NCBI GenBank assembly: GCA_902572065.1
Contig: CACGEL010000021.1
Coordinates: 1-12,496, forward strand
Reading direction: 5' to 3'
Source of the DNA: an uncultured Prochlorococcus sp.
Lineage (GTDB): Bacteria > Cyanobacteriota > Cyanobacteriia > PCC-6307 > Cyanobiaceae
DNA length: 12,496 nucleotides
This document shows, piece after piece, positions 6,632-12,496 of this stretch. The notes beneath the pieces are model-generated. The model did not search any database. It was not told where the DNA came from and saw nothing but the letters and a program-made list of their open reading frames with translations. Positions within the stretch are counted from its first letter, which is position 1, and each line of letters begins with the position of its first letter. The translations under genes were made by a program, and so were the position numbers.

Positions 6632-8298
6632 TGTTGAGGCCTCCATTTTCGCAAGAACCGATTCCGATAAATAATTGGGATGTAATCGTTATAGGTGCTG
6701 GAGCTGCAGGACTTATGACTTGCCTTGAATTACCCGAAAATTTAAAAGTGCTTCTTTTAAATAGAAACACTAGCAAGGTATCTTCTAGTAGATGGGCACA
6801 AGGAGGGATAGCATCTGTTATTAGGGAAGATGATTCATTCGAACTTCATGCTGATGATACTTTAAAAGCAGGGGATGGACTATGTGATGTTCAAGCTGTA
6901 GAAATGCTAGTTAAAGAAGCCCCAGGTTGTGTTGATAGGTTGCAGAATTTAGGAATGATTTTTGATCATAGTTCTGATCAACTAGCTACTACTTTAGAAG
7001 CAGCTCATTCTCGAAGAAGAGTCTTGCATGTAAAAGATCGTACTGGAAGAGCATTAGTTGAAGTTTTAGAAGATCATGTTGAAAATAAAAAAAATATTCT
7101 TCACTGTAGGGGTGTAAGAGTAACTGAACTTCTTATTGAAAATGAAGAATGTAAAGGAGTTCAGGTTCTTGATGGAGCGAATTTATATTGGATTCAATCG
7201 AGAGCGGTTGTTTTGGCTACAGGTGGAGGTGGGCATTTATTTACTAATACAACTAATCCTGCTCAATCCTCTGGAGAAGGGATTGCTCTTGCATGGAAAG
7301 CAGGCGCTGCAATTGAAGATTTAGAGTTTGTCCAATTTCATCCAACCGCTTTAAAATTTTATGGTGCCCCTTGTTTTTTGATATCTGAGGCACTTAGAGG
7401 AGAAGGAGCCATTTTAGTCGATAAAAATGGTGAAAGCCCAGTTAAAAATCTTAAAAATCGTGATTTAGCTACTAGAGATCAGGTAAGTAGAGCAATTATG
7501 AAGAATATGCATGACAATAATGTAGATCATGTTGGTTTAGATCTTCGGTATATTGATCCAGAAAAAATTGTCGAGCGATTCCCCACAATTTTAAGTCGAT
7601 GTCAGGATTATGGAGTTAATCCGTTAAATGAGGTTATTCCTGTCGCTCCAGCAGCTCACTATTGGATGGGAGGAGTCAAAACTGATTTGAGTGCTTCTTC
7701 TACAAGAAAAGGATTATATGCCGTAGGAGAAGTTGCTTCTACAGGGGTTCATGGTGCGAATAGACTTGCAAGTAATTCACTGATGGAATGCCTTGTTTTT
7801 GCGAGAAAAATGTCTTCAATTGTTCTTAATTATCCTCCTAAATTCGAGAAATTAGATAGATCAATCCAAGAGTTAGATATTGAAGATCCAAAAGAAGATC
7901 AAATTTCTAAAATTGCAGAAAAAATTGATGAATTAAGAAAACTATGTTGGTCAAATCTAGGTGTATCTCGAAATAAGGTAAATATGAGTAAATTTCTTGA
8001 TACTATTCAAAATGATATGACTCATTTACAAAAAAATTCCTTACTAAATAGTCTTGAAAAAATAAGAATTGATAAAAGTATTAAACTTAGTGAACCAAAT
8101 AGGAGAGCATTGAATCTTTTACTTGATTTAAAGAATAGACAAATAACAAGTATAACTTTATTAAAAGCTTGTCTATTTAGAGAAGAGAGCAGAGGAGGGC
8201 ATTATAGAGATGATTTTCCAGATAAATATAAAAATTGGGAATGCCATACTAGACAACAGTTAGATCAAAAAATTCAAAAAAGATTTATTAAAAATTAG
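6631..8298 (+). CDS. nadB: L-aspartate oxidase NadB, 555 aa
   Basis: This FAD enzyme oxidises L-aspartate to iminoaspartate, the first step of de novo NAD synthesis; NadA (not in the window) then makes quinolinate. It belongs to the succinate dehydrogenase/fumarate reductase flavoprotein family. Visible motifs are the FAD-binding GAGAAG at residues 22-27, SSRWAQGGIASV at 52-63, the HSRRRVLH segment near 127-134, and EFVQFHPTA and RGEGA blocks of the active-site region. Then come the Arg-containing RDLATRDQVSRAI, the flavin-site block HYWMGGVKTD and the GLYAVGEVASTGVHGANRLA signature. The C-terminal helical domain ends with REESRGGHYRDDFP. All blocks are intact and the length is normal (530-560). 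ATG start directly overlaps the DUF3120 stop. Its last 11 nt overlap the convergent VKOR-thioredoxin gene. Confidence 0.97.
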   Translation: MLRPPFSQEPIPINNWDVIVIGAGAAGLMTCLELPENLKVLLLNRNTSKVSSSRWAQGGIASVIREDDSFELHADDTLKAGDGLCDVQAVEMLVKEAPGCVDRLQNLGMIFDHSSDQLATTLEAAHSRRRVLHVKDRTGRALVEVLEDHVENKKNILHCRGVRVTELLIENEECKGVQVLDGANLYWIQSRAVVLATGGGGHLFTNTTNPAQSSGEGIALAWKAGAAIEDLEFVQFHPTALKFYGAPCFLISEALRGEGAILVDKNGESPVKNLKNRDLATRDQVSRAIMKNMHDNNVDHVGLDLRYIDPEKIVERFPTILSRCQDYGVNPLNEVIPVAPAAHYWMGGVKTDLSASSTRKGLYAVGEVASTGVHGANRLASNSLMECLVFARKMSSIVLNYPPKFEKLDRSIQELDIEDPKEDQISKIAEKIDELRKLCWSNLGVSRNKVNMSKFLDTIQNDMTHLQKNSLLNSLEKIRIDKSIKLSEPNRRALNLLLDLKNRQITSITLLKACLFREESRGGHYRDDFPDKYKNWECHTRQQLDQKIQKRFIKN

Positions 8299-8533
8299 AA
8301 TCTCCTTGATAGCCTGTCTTTATAGCTAATTCATTCAAGTCGCGAGTACCACTAATGATTTCTCCATTGATTTCCCAAGAAGGAAATCCACTGATTCCTT
8401 TAGTTTGGCATAGCTCATACTCATTATCTTTACCATCTTTAGCACATTCAACTACTTTTAATTCTTTAACTGCTTCTTTACCAAATAATTGTTTTTGATC
8501 GTGGCAATGCGGGCACCAGTATGCACTATACAT
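8288..8533 (-). CDS. Thioredoxin-like domain of the VKOR fusion (3' fragment; frame opens at 8692)
   Basis: This is the C-terminal thioredoxin-like half that oxidises substrate proteins and is itself reoxidised by the VKOR half. Numbered from the internal Met at 8533, the active site is WCPHC (C7, C10). A second cysteine pair lies in VECAKDGKDNEYELC (C29, C42), matching the extra disulfide known in the Synechococcus fusion. The cis-proline loop is GFPSW (residues 49-53), where cis-Pro is needed in thioredoxin folds. The same frame stays open upstream through an unstructured Ser/Thr/Pro-rich linker to the G tract, so the Met at 8533 is most likely internal, not a real start: no ribosome binding site precedes it and it would cut off the first strand of the fold. 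The end overlaps nadB by 11 nt. Confidence 0.75.
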   Translation of the reverse strand: MYSAYWCPHCHDQKQLFGKEAVKELKVVECAKDGKDNEYELCQTKGISGFPSWEINGEIISGTRDLNELAIKTGYQGDSNF

Positions 8534-8670
8534 AACAACATTGTTTTCACTTAAGAATTTTGCAAATTTTACCTTCTGGGGAGAGCTTGAAGTGGTAATT
8601 ATTGGCGATACATTTTCAGTGGGGCTTGCAACATCAATGGCATTAGAGGGGTCAACGTTTGTTGACCAAA

Positions 8671-9225
8671 TTAGGCCCCCCCCAGTAGGACACTAATTAC
8701 TACAATGAAACCTCTAAAAATCATAGGTTCTCTACTTTCAAACTTTGCTCCAATCATAGAAATTATAAAGATAGAAAACGATAAAATTGCCGAAAGTATA
8801 CAAAAAAAGCAATATGCTTGAATCTTAAAAAACATTATATTTATCAATAAAAAGCTAAATGTTGATGACGCACAAGATATTAGAAATACTAACCACCATA
8901 AAAACTTATTTAGTTTTTCTTTTGGGGAAATTAAATTAAGCGAAAGTATTAATGTGATAACTAATATTGATAAATACGTTATGAATCCAGCTAATGATAG
9001 AGGAATATTAACTTGATTATTTTCAAATAAAGTACCCCAAGGACTATTTAAAACTTTTTCACAACCATTTTTTATCCCTGGGCATGAAAGCGAATTAAAT
9101 AATCCCCAGTTTTTTAAAGTAATCGAACCTGTGTCAACTATGCCTATAGTGCTAAGAATTGCGATTATGATTTTTGGCCATTTCAAATCTTTTTTATTTC
9201 TTCTGTTTAAAGTCTTAAGGGCCAT
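8671..9225 (-). CDS. Vitamin K epoxide reductase (VKOR) family membrane domain, 5' fragment, 184 aa
   Basis: This is the VKOR domain of a quinone-linked disulfide-forming enzyme, the bacterial counterpart of DsbB, in the cyanobacterial cytoplasmic or thylakoid membrane. It passes electrons from the fused thioredoxin domain to quinone. Membrane segments lie at about 17-35, 77-97, 108-131, 137-158 and 169-184. The loop cysteines are C48 and C55 (SCPGIKNGCEKV), followed by the conserved Ser61 in NSPWG. The active-site pair is C139-x-x-C142 (YCFFC) near the quinone site. All four redox cysteines of the family are present. The frame stops at 8671 inside what should be the fifth helix, directly after the G tract, so the thioredoxin half is lost from this reading. 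ATG start; divergent from rimO. Confidence 0.9.
   Translation of the reverse strand: MALKTLNRRNKKDLKWPKIIIAILSTIGIVDTGSITLKNWGLFNSLSCPGIKNGCEKVLNSPWGTLFENNQVNIPLSLAGFITYLSILVITLILSLNLISPKEKLNKFLWWLVFLISCASSTFSFLLINIMFFKIQAYCFFCILSAILSFSIFIISMIGAKFESREPMIFRGFIVVISVLLGGA
8676..8683 (-). repeat. Homopolymer of eight G (minus strand) at the frameshift point
   Basis: The plus strand shows eight consecutive C. It encodes the Gly-Gly run in the VKOR fifth helix. Such a G/C run stands out in an AT-rich window. Eight G puts the VKOR frame into a stop three bases after the tract; nine or six G would open the thioredoxin frame; seven G would stop again after about seven codons. Homopolymers of this length are prone to polymerase slippage and to miscalling. 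Confidence 0.95.
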
Positions 9226-9330
9226 ACAAAATGAAAGTTTGTTATTTACATTATCTATCCTAATATTATCTTGGCATTAGAGTTATATACGAAATGCTTT
9301 TTAAATCTTTTAAGTCTTATTTTTCAAGTT
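9226..9330. promoter_or_regulatory. Divergent spacer between the VKOR gene and rimO, probable promoters
   Basis: The 105 nt between the VKOR ATG and the chosen rimO GTG must hold promoters for both. A TAATATTAT string at 9261-9269 is a plausible -10 for rimO. If used, transcription would begin around or just after the upstream TTG at 9271, which favours the downstream GTG. No convincing -35, operator or hairpin is visible. Confidence 0.35.
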
Positions 9331-10695
9331 GTGAAAAAAAATAGTCTCAATGTAAAAGAAAAAAAACTATCTAAGATTGCATTCAGTCATGTTGGTTGCG
9401 AGAAAAATCTTGTTGATACTGAACATATGCAAGGCTTATTGGATAAAGAGGGTTATGAAGTTGACAGCAATATAAACGATGCAAATGTTGTTGTTGTAAA
9501 TACTTGCAGTTTTATTGAAACAGCTAGAGAAGAATCTATTAGAAAAATTCTAGAATATACAAATCAAGGAAAGGAAGTGATAGTTGCAGGCTGTATGGCT
9601 CAGCATTTTAAAGATGAACTTCTAAAAGAAATCCCAGAAATAAAAGGTTTGGTTGGAACAGGAGATTATCAAAAGATAGCAAAGGTTTTAAACAGAGTAG
9701 AAAAAGGGGAAATCGTTAATGAAGTTTCAAAAATACCGGAATTTATTGCAGATGAGGAAATACCCCGTTTTGTAGATAAAAACAAATTTGTTGCTTATCT
9801 TCGTATTGCTGAAGGTTGTAACTATAATTGCGCTTTTTGTATTATTCCTAAGTTAAGAGGTCCTCAAAGAAGTAGAACAATAGAATCTATAGTTTCAGAA
9901 GCCAAAAGTCTTGCAAAGCAGGGTATTCAAGAAATCATATTAATTAGTCAAATAACAACTAATTATGGTCAAGATATTTATGGAAAACCATCATTAGCCA
10001 AACTCTTGAATGAGCTTTCTAATGTTCCAATTCCTTGGATAAGGATACATTATGCTTATCCAACGGGTTTAACTGATGAAGTTATTAGAGCTTTCAAAGA
10101 TTCAAAGAATATAGTTCCTTACTTTGATTTGCCACTTCAGCATAGTCATCCAGATGTGTTGAAGAGTATGAATAGACCTTGGCAGGCTTCTTTGAATGAA
10201 TCAATTCTGGAGAAAATTAGAGAAGAAATTCCATCTGCTGTATTAAGAACTAGTCTCATTGTTGGTTTCCCAGGAGAAAAAAAAGAACATTTTGAAAATC
10301 TTCTCGAATTTTTGCATAGGCACAAATTTGATCATGTGGGAGTGTTTATTTTTTCTCCTGAGGAAGGAACTGCAGCTTTTGATTTGCCAAATAAAGTATC
10401 CGCAGAGGTTGCAGAGGCAAGAAAAGATAACGTTATTTCAGTTCAACAAAATATCTCTAAAGATAAAAATCAGTCATATGTTGGTTCAAAAATGAAGATT
10501 TTGGTAGAAAAAATATCAGATAATAACGAATTAATAGGTAGGTCGTACAATTTCGCGCCTGAAATTGACGGAAATGTGATTTTATCTATTAATGCTAATA
10601 ATGATTTGAAAAATTATATTGGTAAATTTGTTGAAGCAAATATTTCTTTTGCGGATGAATATGATTTGTATGGAGAGACTATTAAAATTATGTAG
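9331..10695 (+). CDS. rimO: Ribosomal protein S12 methylthiotransferase RimO, 454 aa
   Basis: This radical-SAM enzyme adds a methylthio group to an aspartate of ribosomal protein S12. Numbered from the GTG at 9331, the N-terminal UPF0004 domain carries the three auxiliary-cluster cysteines C23 ([12 protein letters not shown], a RimO rather than MiaB signature), C59 ([13 protein letters not shown]) and C88 (AGCMAQ). The radical-SAM cluster is C163-x3-C167-x2-C170 ([22 protein letters not shown]). A TRAM-type domain closes the protein (about 390-454). The motif often reading QDTTxYGxD is [11 protein letters not shown] here, an Asp-to-Ile change. The frame is open from a TTG at 9271, but that adds a hydrophobic 20-residue extension foreign to this soluble enzyme, so the GTG giving normal length is preferred; no Shine-Dalgarno settles it. 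It ends 5 nt from the convergent petL candidate. Confidence 0.92.
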   Translation: MKKNSLNVKEKKLSKIAFSHVGCEKNLVDTEHMQGLLDKEGYEVDSNINDANVVVVNTCSFIETAREESIRKILEYTNQGKEVIVAGCMAQHFKDELLKEIPEIKGLVGTGDYQKIAKVLNRVEKGEIVNEVSKIPEFIADEEIPRFVDKNKFVAYLRIAEGCNYNCAFCIIPKLRGPQRSRTIESIVSEAKSLAKQGIQEIILISQITTNYGQDIYGKPSLAKLLNELSNVPIPWIRIHYAYPTGLTDEVIRAFKDSKNIVPYFDLPLQHSHPDVLKSMNRPWQASLNESILEKIREEIPSAVLRTSLIVGFPGEKKEHFENLLEFLHRHKFDHVGVFIFSPEEGTAAFDLPNKVSAEVAEARKDNVISVQQNISKDKNQSYVGSKMKILVEKISDNNELIGRSYNFAPEIDGNVILSINANNDLKNYIGKFVEANISFADEYDLYGETIKIM

Positions 10696-10700
10696 TTTTT

Positions 10701-10793
10701 TTAAATTAATTTAACTGCTCTTAGGAGCTTATCTAATGCGAAAGCAGCTCCAAAACCAAAACCAATAAATGCAAAATAGAAAATGATGTTCAT
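10701..10793 (-). CDS. petL: Probable cytochrome b6f subunit PetL, 30 aa
   Basis: I translated this minigene by hand. It begins MNIIFYFAFIGFGFGAAFAL and ends DKLLRAVKLI. It is a single hydrophobic helix with a positively charged C-terminal end. Length, single-helix design, the FIGF segment followed by a small-residue run, and the LRAVKLI tail resemble PetL (subunit VI), which ends in LR-S/A-x-K-L/I in cyanobacteria. PetL helps stabilise the cytochrome b6f dimer in the thylakoid membrane. The match rests on memory of the family, so another one-helix photosynthetic subunit is possible. ATG at 10793, stop 10701, with no visible ribosome binding site. It lies 64 nt downstream of the DUF4346-type gene on the same strand and 5 nt from the rimO stop. 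Confidence 0.6.
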   Translation of the reverse strand: MNIIFYFAFIGFGFGAAFALDKLLRAVKLI

Positions 10794-10857
10794 TAATTTT
10801 TTTATTTTTATTTAATTTAACATCAGATGAAAAGATTAGATTTTTTCGTTTAATTTC

Positions 10858-11244
10858 TTAATCTTGGATATATGGTAATTTTTTGTATAAACATTCTTCT
10901 GCTTTTTGTAGTTCCCGGCCTATATATAGAGCATGATCGAATCTGCTTATTAAGTCATTTCTTTCTTCAGTGATCAATATTCCAAGTTGTTTCGCACTAA
11001 TACCTTCAAAAACTTCATTACTAATTCTTTTATTTTGAGAGTCGCATTTAATTGGTTCATTTGTTTCTGGGTCAAGCGCATATCCGTCATCATTAATATT
11101 ATTTAGAAAGTGCTCTAAAATTATTTTATTTTCTTCTAAATCTACTTTTATAATAAAATAACCGTTTGGATCTAAGTCTATATATCGGTTGGATAGATTA
11201 TTATCAATCTTTATTTTTTCATCGAAACTTTTACTAGAATCCAT
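10858..11244 (-). CDS. DUF4346-type cyanobacterial protein, 128 aa
   Basis: This small soluble protein resembles the DUF4346 family; function unknown. The most conserved-looking parts are YIDLDPNGYFIIKVD at residues 21-35 (a DP-x-GYF motif) and the helical tail DHALYIGRELQKAEECL at 103-119. Between them, a stretch at about 50-80 contains GYALDPETNEPIKCD. No signal peptide or membrane helix. Identification is by motif recall and is tentative, but the coding status is clear: a full-length ATG frame with low-complexity-free sequence. It sits 61 nt downstream of the FemAB-like gene and 64 nt upstream of the petL candidate on the same strand, so cotranscription is possible. Confidence 0.85.
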   Translation of the reverse strand: MDSSKSFDEKIKIDNNLSNRYIDLDPNGYFIIKVDLEENKIILEHFLNNINDDGYALDPETNEPIKCDSQNKRISNEVFEGISAKQLGILITEERNDLISRFDHALYIGRELQKAEECLYKKLPYIQD

Positions 11245-11305
11245 TCTCAGAAGTTAATAAAAAACTATATTACTAATATAATCTTTGGTAAAGCCAAATA
11301 ATTTT

Positions 11306-12460
11306 TTATTTAAAGGGTATAGATTTATTTTCAAAATTAATTTCTATCTCAGTTTGTTTATTAACTTCATTTAGCCAAGGATAAATTATATTTTCCATAT
11401 TTTTGTCAAACCACTTATGCACGCTAACGGTGCTTTTTGCAAAAAAACCCCTCCGCCTTTTATGTTTACCACCCGCTCCAGGATCAAACAAATGGATACT
11501 ATTTTTTATTGCCCATTCAATTGGCTGGTAGTAGCATAATTCAAAATGTAAATTAGATATTTCTTCTTGACTACCCCAATATCTACCCCATAAGTTGTTT
11601 TTATTTTTAACGCACATCGACATAGCAAAAATATTATTTGAATCATTTTTTGATGCGCTAAAAAGTAAAAGATTTTTTTTATTTTCAACAATTTTTTCGA
11701 AAAATGTAGATGTTAGATATTTACTTCCCCAAACTCCCCACCTCGAACAATGCTGTTCATAAAAATTATGCATTTTTTTGAGGATTTCTTGGTTGATATC
11801 ATCTTCATTAAAAATTTCTACTTTAATATCTTTTTTAGTAATTGATTGCCTCTCTTTTTTTATATTTTTTCTCTGATTAGAGTTAAATCTAGAAAGAAAA
11901 TCATCAAACGTTTTTTCTCCATTACTTCTCCATTCACTGCTGGAATTTATCCATTTATGGTATCCCAAAGATTTAAGATGGTTGGCCCAGCTTTCATCAA
12001 TATATAAAAAATTACAACTTAAAATTTTGTTTGTGATCGCAAAGCTTTCGATATGCTTTATAAGTAAATTTGTAATTTCTTTCTTATCTTTATTTTTTTT
12101 ATAAAGAAATTGATATCCATTTACAGGACTATAAGGACTCATTCCAATTAATTTAGGGTAATAATTTAAATTCAGCTCTTGAGCCAATCTTGCAAATGAT
12201 TGATCAAAAATGAATTCTCCATAGCTATGATTTTTTAAAAAAAGCGGAGCAATTCCTAATATTTCTTCATTTTTATAAGCAATAAAATATAGAGGCTGCC
12301 AACCAGTTTCTCTTGCAACACTTTTTGATATTTCAAGGTTTTTAAGCCAGGTCCATTCATAAAATGGATTATTGATTTCATTTGCTAATTCATTCCATAT
12401 CTCCTTGGAGATTTCCTGAATTGACAATTTGACTTCAACTTTATGTATTTTGGGGTTCAT
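11306..12460 (-). CDS. FemAB-like / GNAT-fold acyltransferase-like protein (COG3146, formerly DUF482), 384 aa
   Basis: The protein belongs to the COG3146/DUF482 group, usually described as a predicted N-acyltransferase or peptidoglycan biosynthesis/recognition protein. FemAB relatives transfer aminoacyl groups to peptidoglycan precursors, but for this group the substrate is not established. Evidence: NPFYEWTWLKNLE at 31-43, SPYSPVNGYQFLY at 108-120, a basic patch QRKNIKKERQ at 196-205, then the strong family block WGRYWGSQEEISNLHFELCY at 291-310. FDPGAGGKHKRRRGFFAKST at 325-344 and VSVHKWF follow. The length matches the group (about 370-400). Cytoplasmic, with no signal peptide. ATG start, no clear ribosome binding site. 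It is first of three co-directional genes ending with the petL candidate. Confidence 0.9.
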   Translation of the reverse strand: MNPKIHKVEVKLSIQEISKEIWNELANEINNPFYEWTWLKNLEISKSVARETGWQPLYFIAYKNEEILGIAPLFLKNHSYGEFIFDQSFARLAQELNLNYYPKLIGMSPYSPVNGYQFLYKKNKDKKEITNLLIKHIESFAITNKILSCNFLYIDESWANHLKSLGYHKWINSSSEWRSNGEKTFDDFLSRFNSNQRKNIKKERQSITKKDIKVEIFNEDDINQEILKKMHNFYEQHCSRWGVWGSKYLTSTFFEKIVENKKNLLLFSASKNDSNNIFAMSMCVKNKNNLWGRYWGSQEEISNLHFELCYYQPIEWAIKNSIHLFDPGAGGKHKRRRGFFAKSTVSVHKWFDKNMENIIYPWLNEVNKQTEIEINFENKSIPFK

Positions 12461-12496
12461 TTATTATTGAATCTATTTCAAATTTTTTTGTAATGA

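Larger units (their letters stand above)
8288..9225 (-). pseudogene. Apparent frameshifted VKOR-thioredoxin fusion gene (whole locus)
   Basis: Two minus-strand frames together make one cyanobacterial VKOR-thioredoxin fusion. The 5' frame (from the ATG at 9225) encodes the VKOR membrane domain and hits TAA at 8671-8673. The 3' frame (stop at 8288-8290) is open from position 8692 and encodes the linker and thioredoxin domain. The shift must therefore lie within 8671-8692, where the eight-G tract sits. Adding one G gives a continuous protein of 312 residues; removing two gives 311. Either join reads LLGG(G)LIWST and completes the fifth membrane helix, then a linker of about 40 residues and the WCPHC domain. 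Both halves keep all expected cysteines, so decay is recent at most. It could be a sequencing error, a mutation, a phase-variable state or slippage-rescued expression. Confidence 0.85.

Noticed and set aside
7136..7324. 62-codon plus-strand frame inside nadB
   Set aside because: Out-of-frame shadow of the well-conserved nadB coding sequence.
10259..10495. 78-codon plus-strand frame inside rimO
   Set aside because: Out-of-frame shadow of rimO, with composition typical of shifted AT-rich codons.
10716..10727. Short inverted repeat GCTC-N4-GAGC near the rimO end, possible terminator
   Set aside because: Only a 4-bp stem inside the petL candidate coding sequence, with no T tract following on either strand.
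11506..11691. 61-codon minus-strand frame inside the FemAB-like gene
   Set aside because: It overlaps the most conserved block of the FemAB-like protein in another frame.

Overview
The window looks like a piece of the chromosome of a high-light-adapted Prochlorococcus (or a very close marine picocyanobacterium). The evidence is very AT-rich DNA in genes and spacers alike, a 48-codon high-light-inducible (Hli) chlorophyll-binding protein, a cyanobacterial VKOR-thioredoxin fusion, cyanobacterial families of the DUF3120 and DUF4346 type, a probable PetL peptide, and tightly packed or overlapping genes. I see no rRNA, tRNA, insertion sequence, CRISPR array or phage genes. Family names were recognised by reading, not by searching.

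Layout. Positions 53-654 carry two plus-strand genes: an unrecognised conserved-looking 127-residue protein and the hli minigene. From 5677 back to 683 runs a minus-strand cluster. Its order of transcription is a PDZ/radical-SAM/DUF512 protein, a TolC-type outer-membrane protein (8-nt overlap), an inositol-monophosphatase-family enzyme (2-nt gap), then after 74 nt a YihY/BrkB-type membrane protein, and after 28 nt a small membrane protein with a four-cysteine zinc-ribbon motif. The 186-nt spacer 5678-5863 separates this cluster from a plus-strand pair, DUF3120 and nadB, joined by a TAATG overlap. nadB ends by overlapping 11 nt with the convergent VKOR-thioredoxin gene. That gene is transcribed away from rimO, which ends 5 nt before a convergent 30-codon probable petL. 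Upstream of petL on the minus strand lie a DUF4346-type gene and a FemAB-like/COG3146 acyltransferase-like gene, perhaps one transcription unit.

Most notable. The VKOR-thioredoxin gene is split by a frameshift at an eight-G homopolymer. With one more G, or two fewer, the two parts join into one protein of about 312 or 311 residues. This could be a sequencing error, a real lesion, a phase-variable contingency tract, or a gene rescued by transcriptional slippage.

How the genes work together. Three of the gene products touch light harvesting or redox: Hli (photoprotection), the PetL candidate (cytochrome b6f) and VKOR-Trx (quinone-linked disulfide formation). NadB starts NAD synthesis, and RimO modifies ribosomal protein S12. 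The TolC, YihY and FemAB-like proteins concern the envelope. Apart from the overlapping pairs, most of this looks like ordinary compact-genome packing rather than one dedicated pathway. I found no convincing undescribed system; the G-tract frameshift is the best lead.
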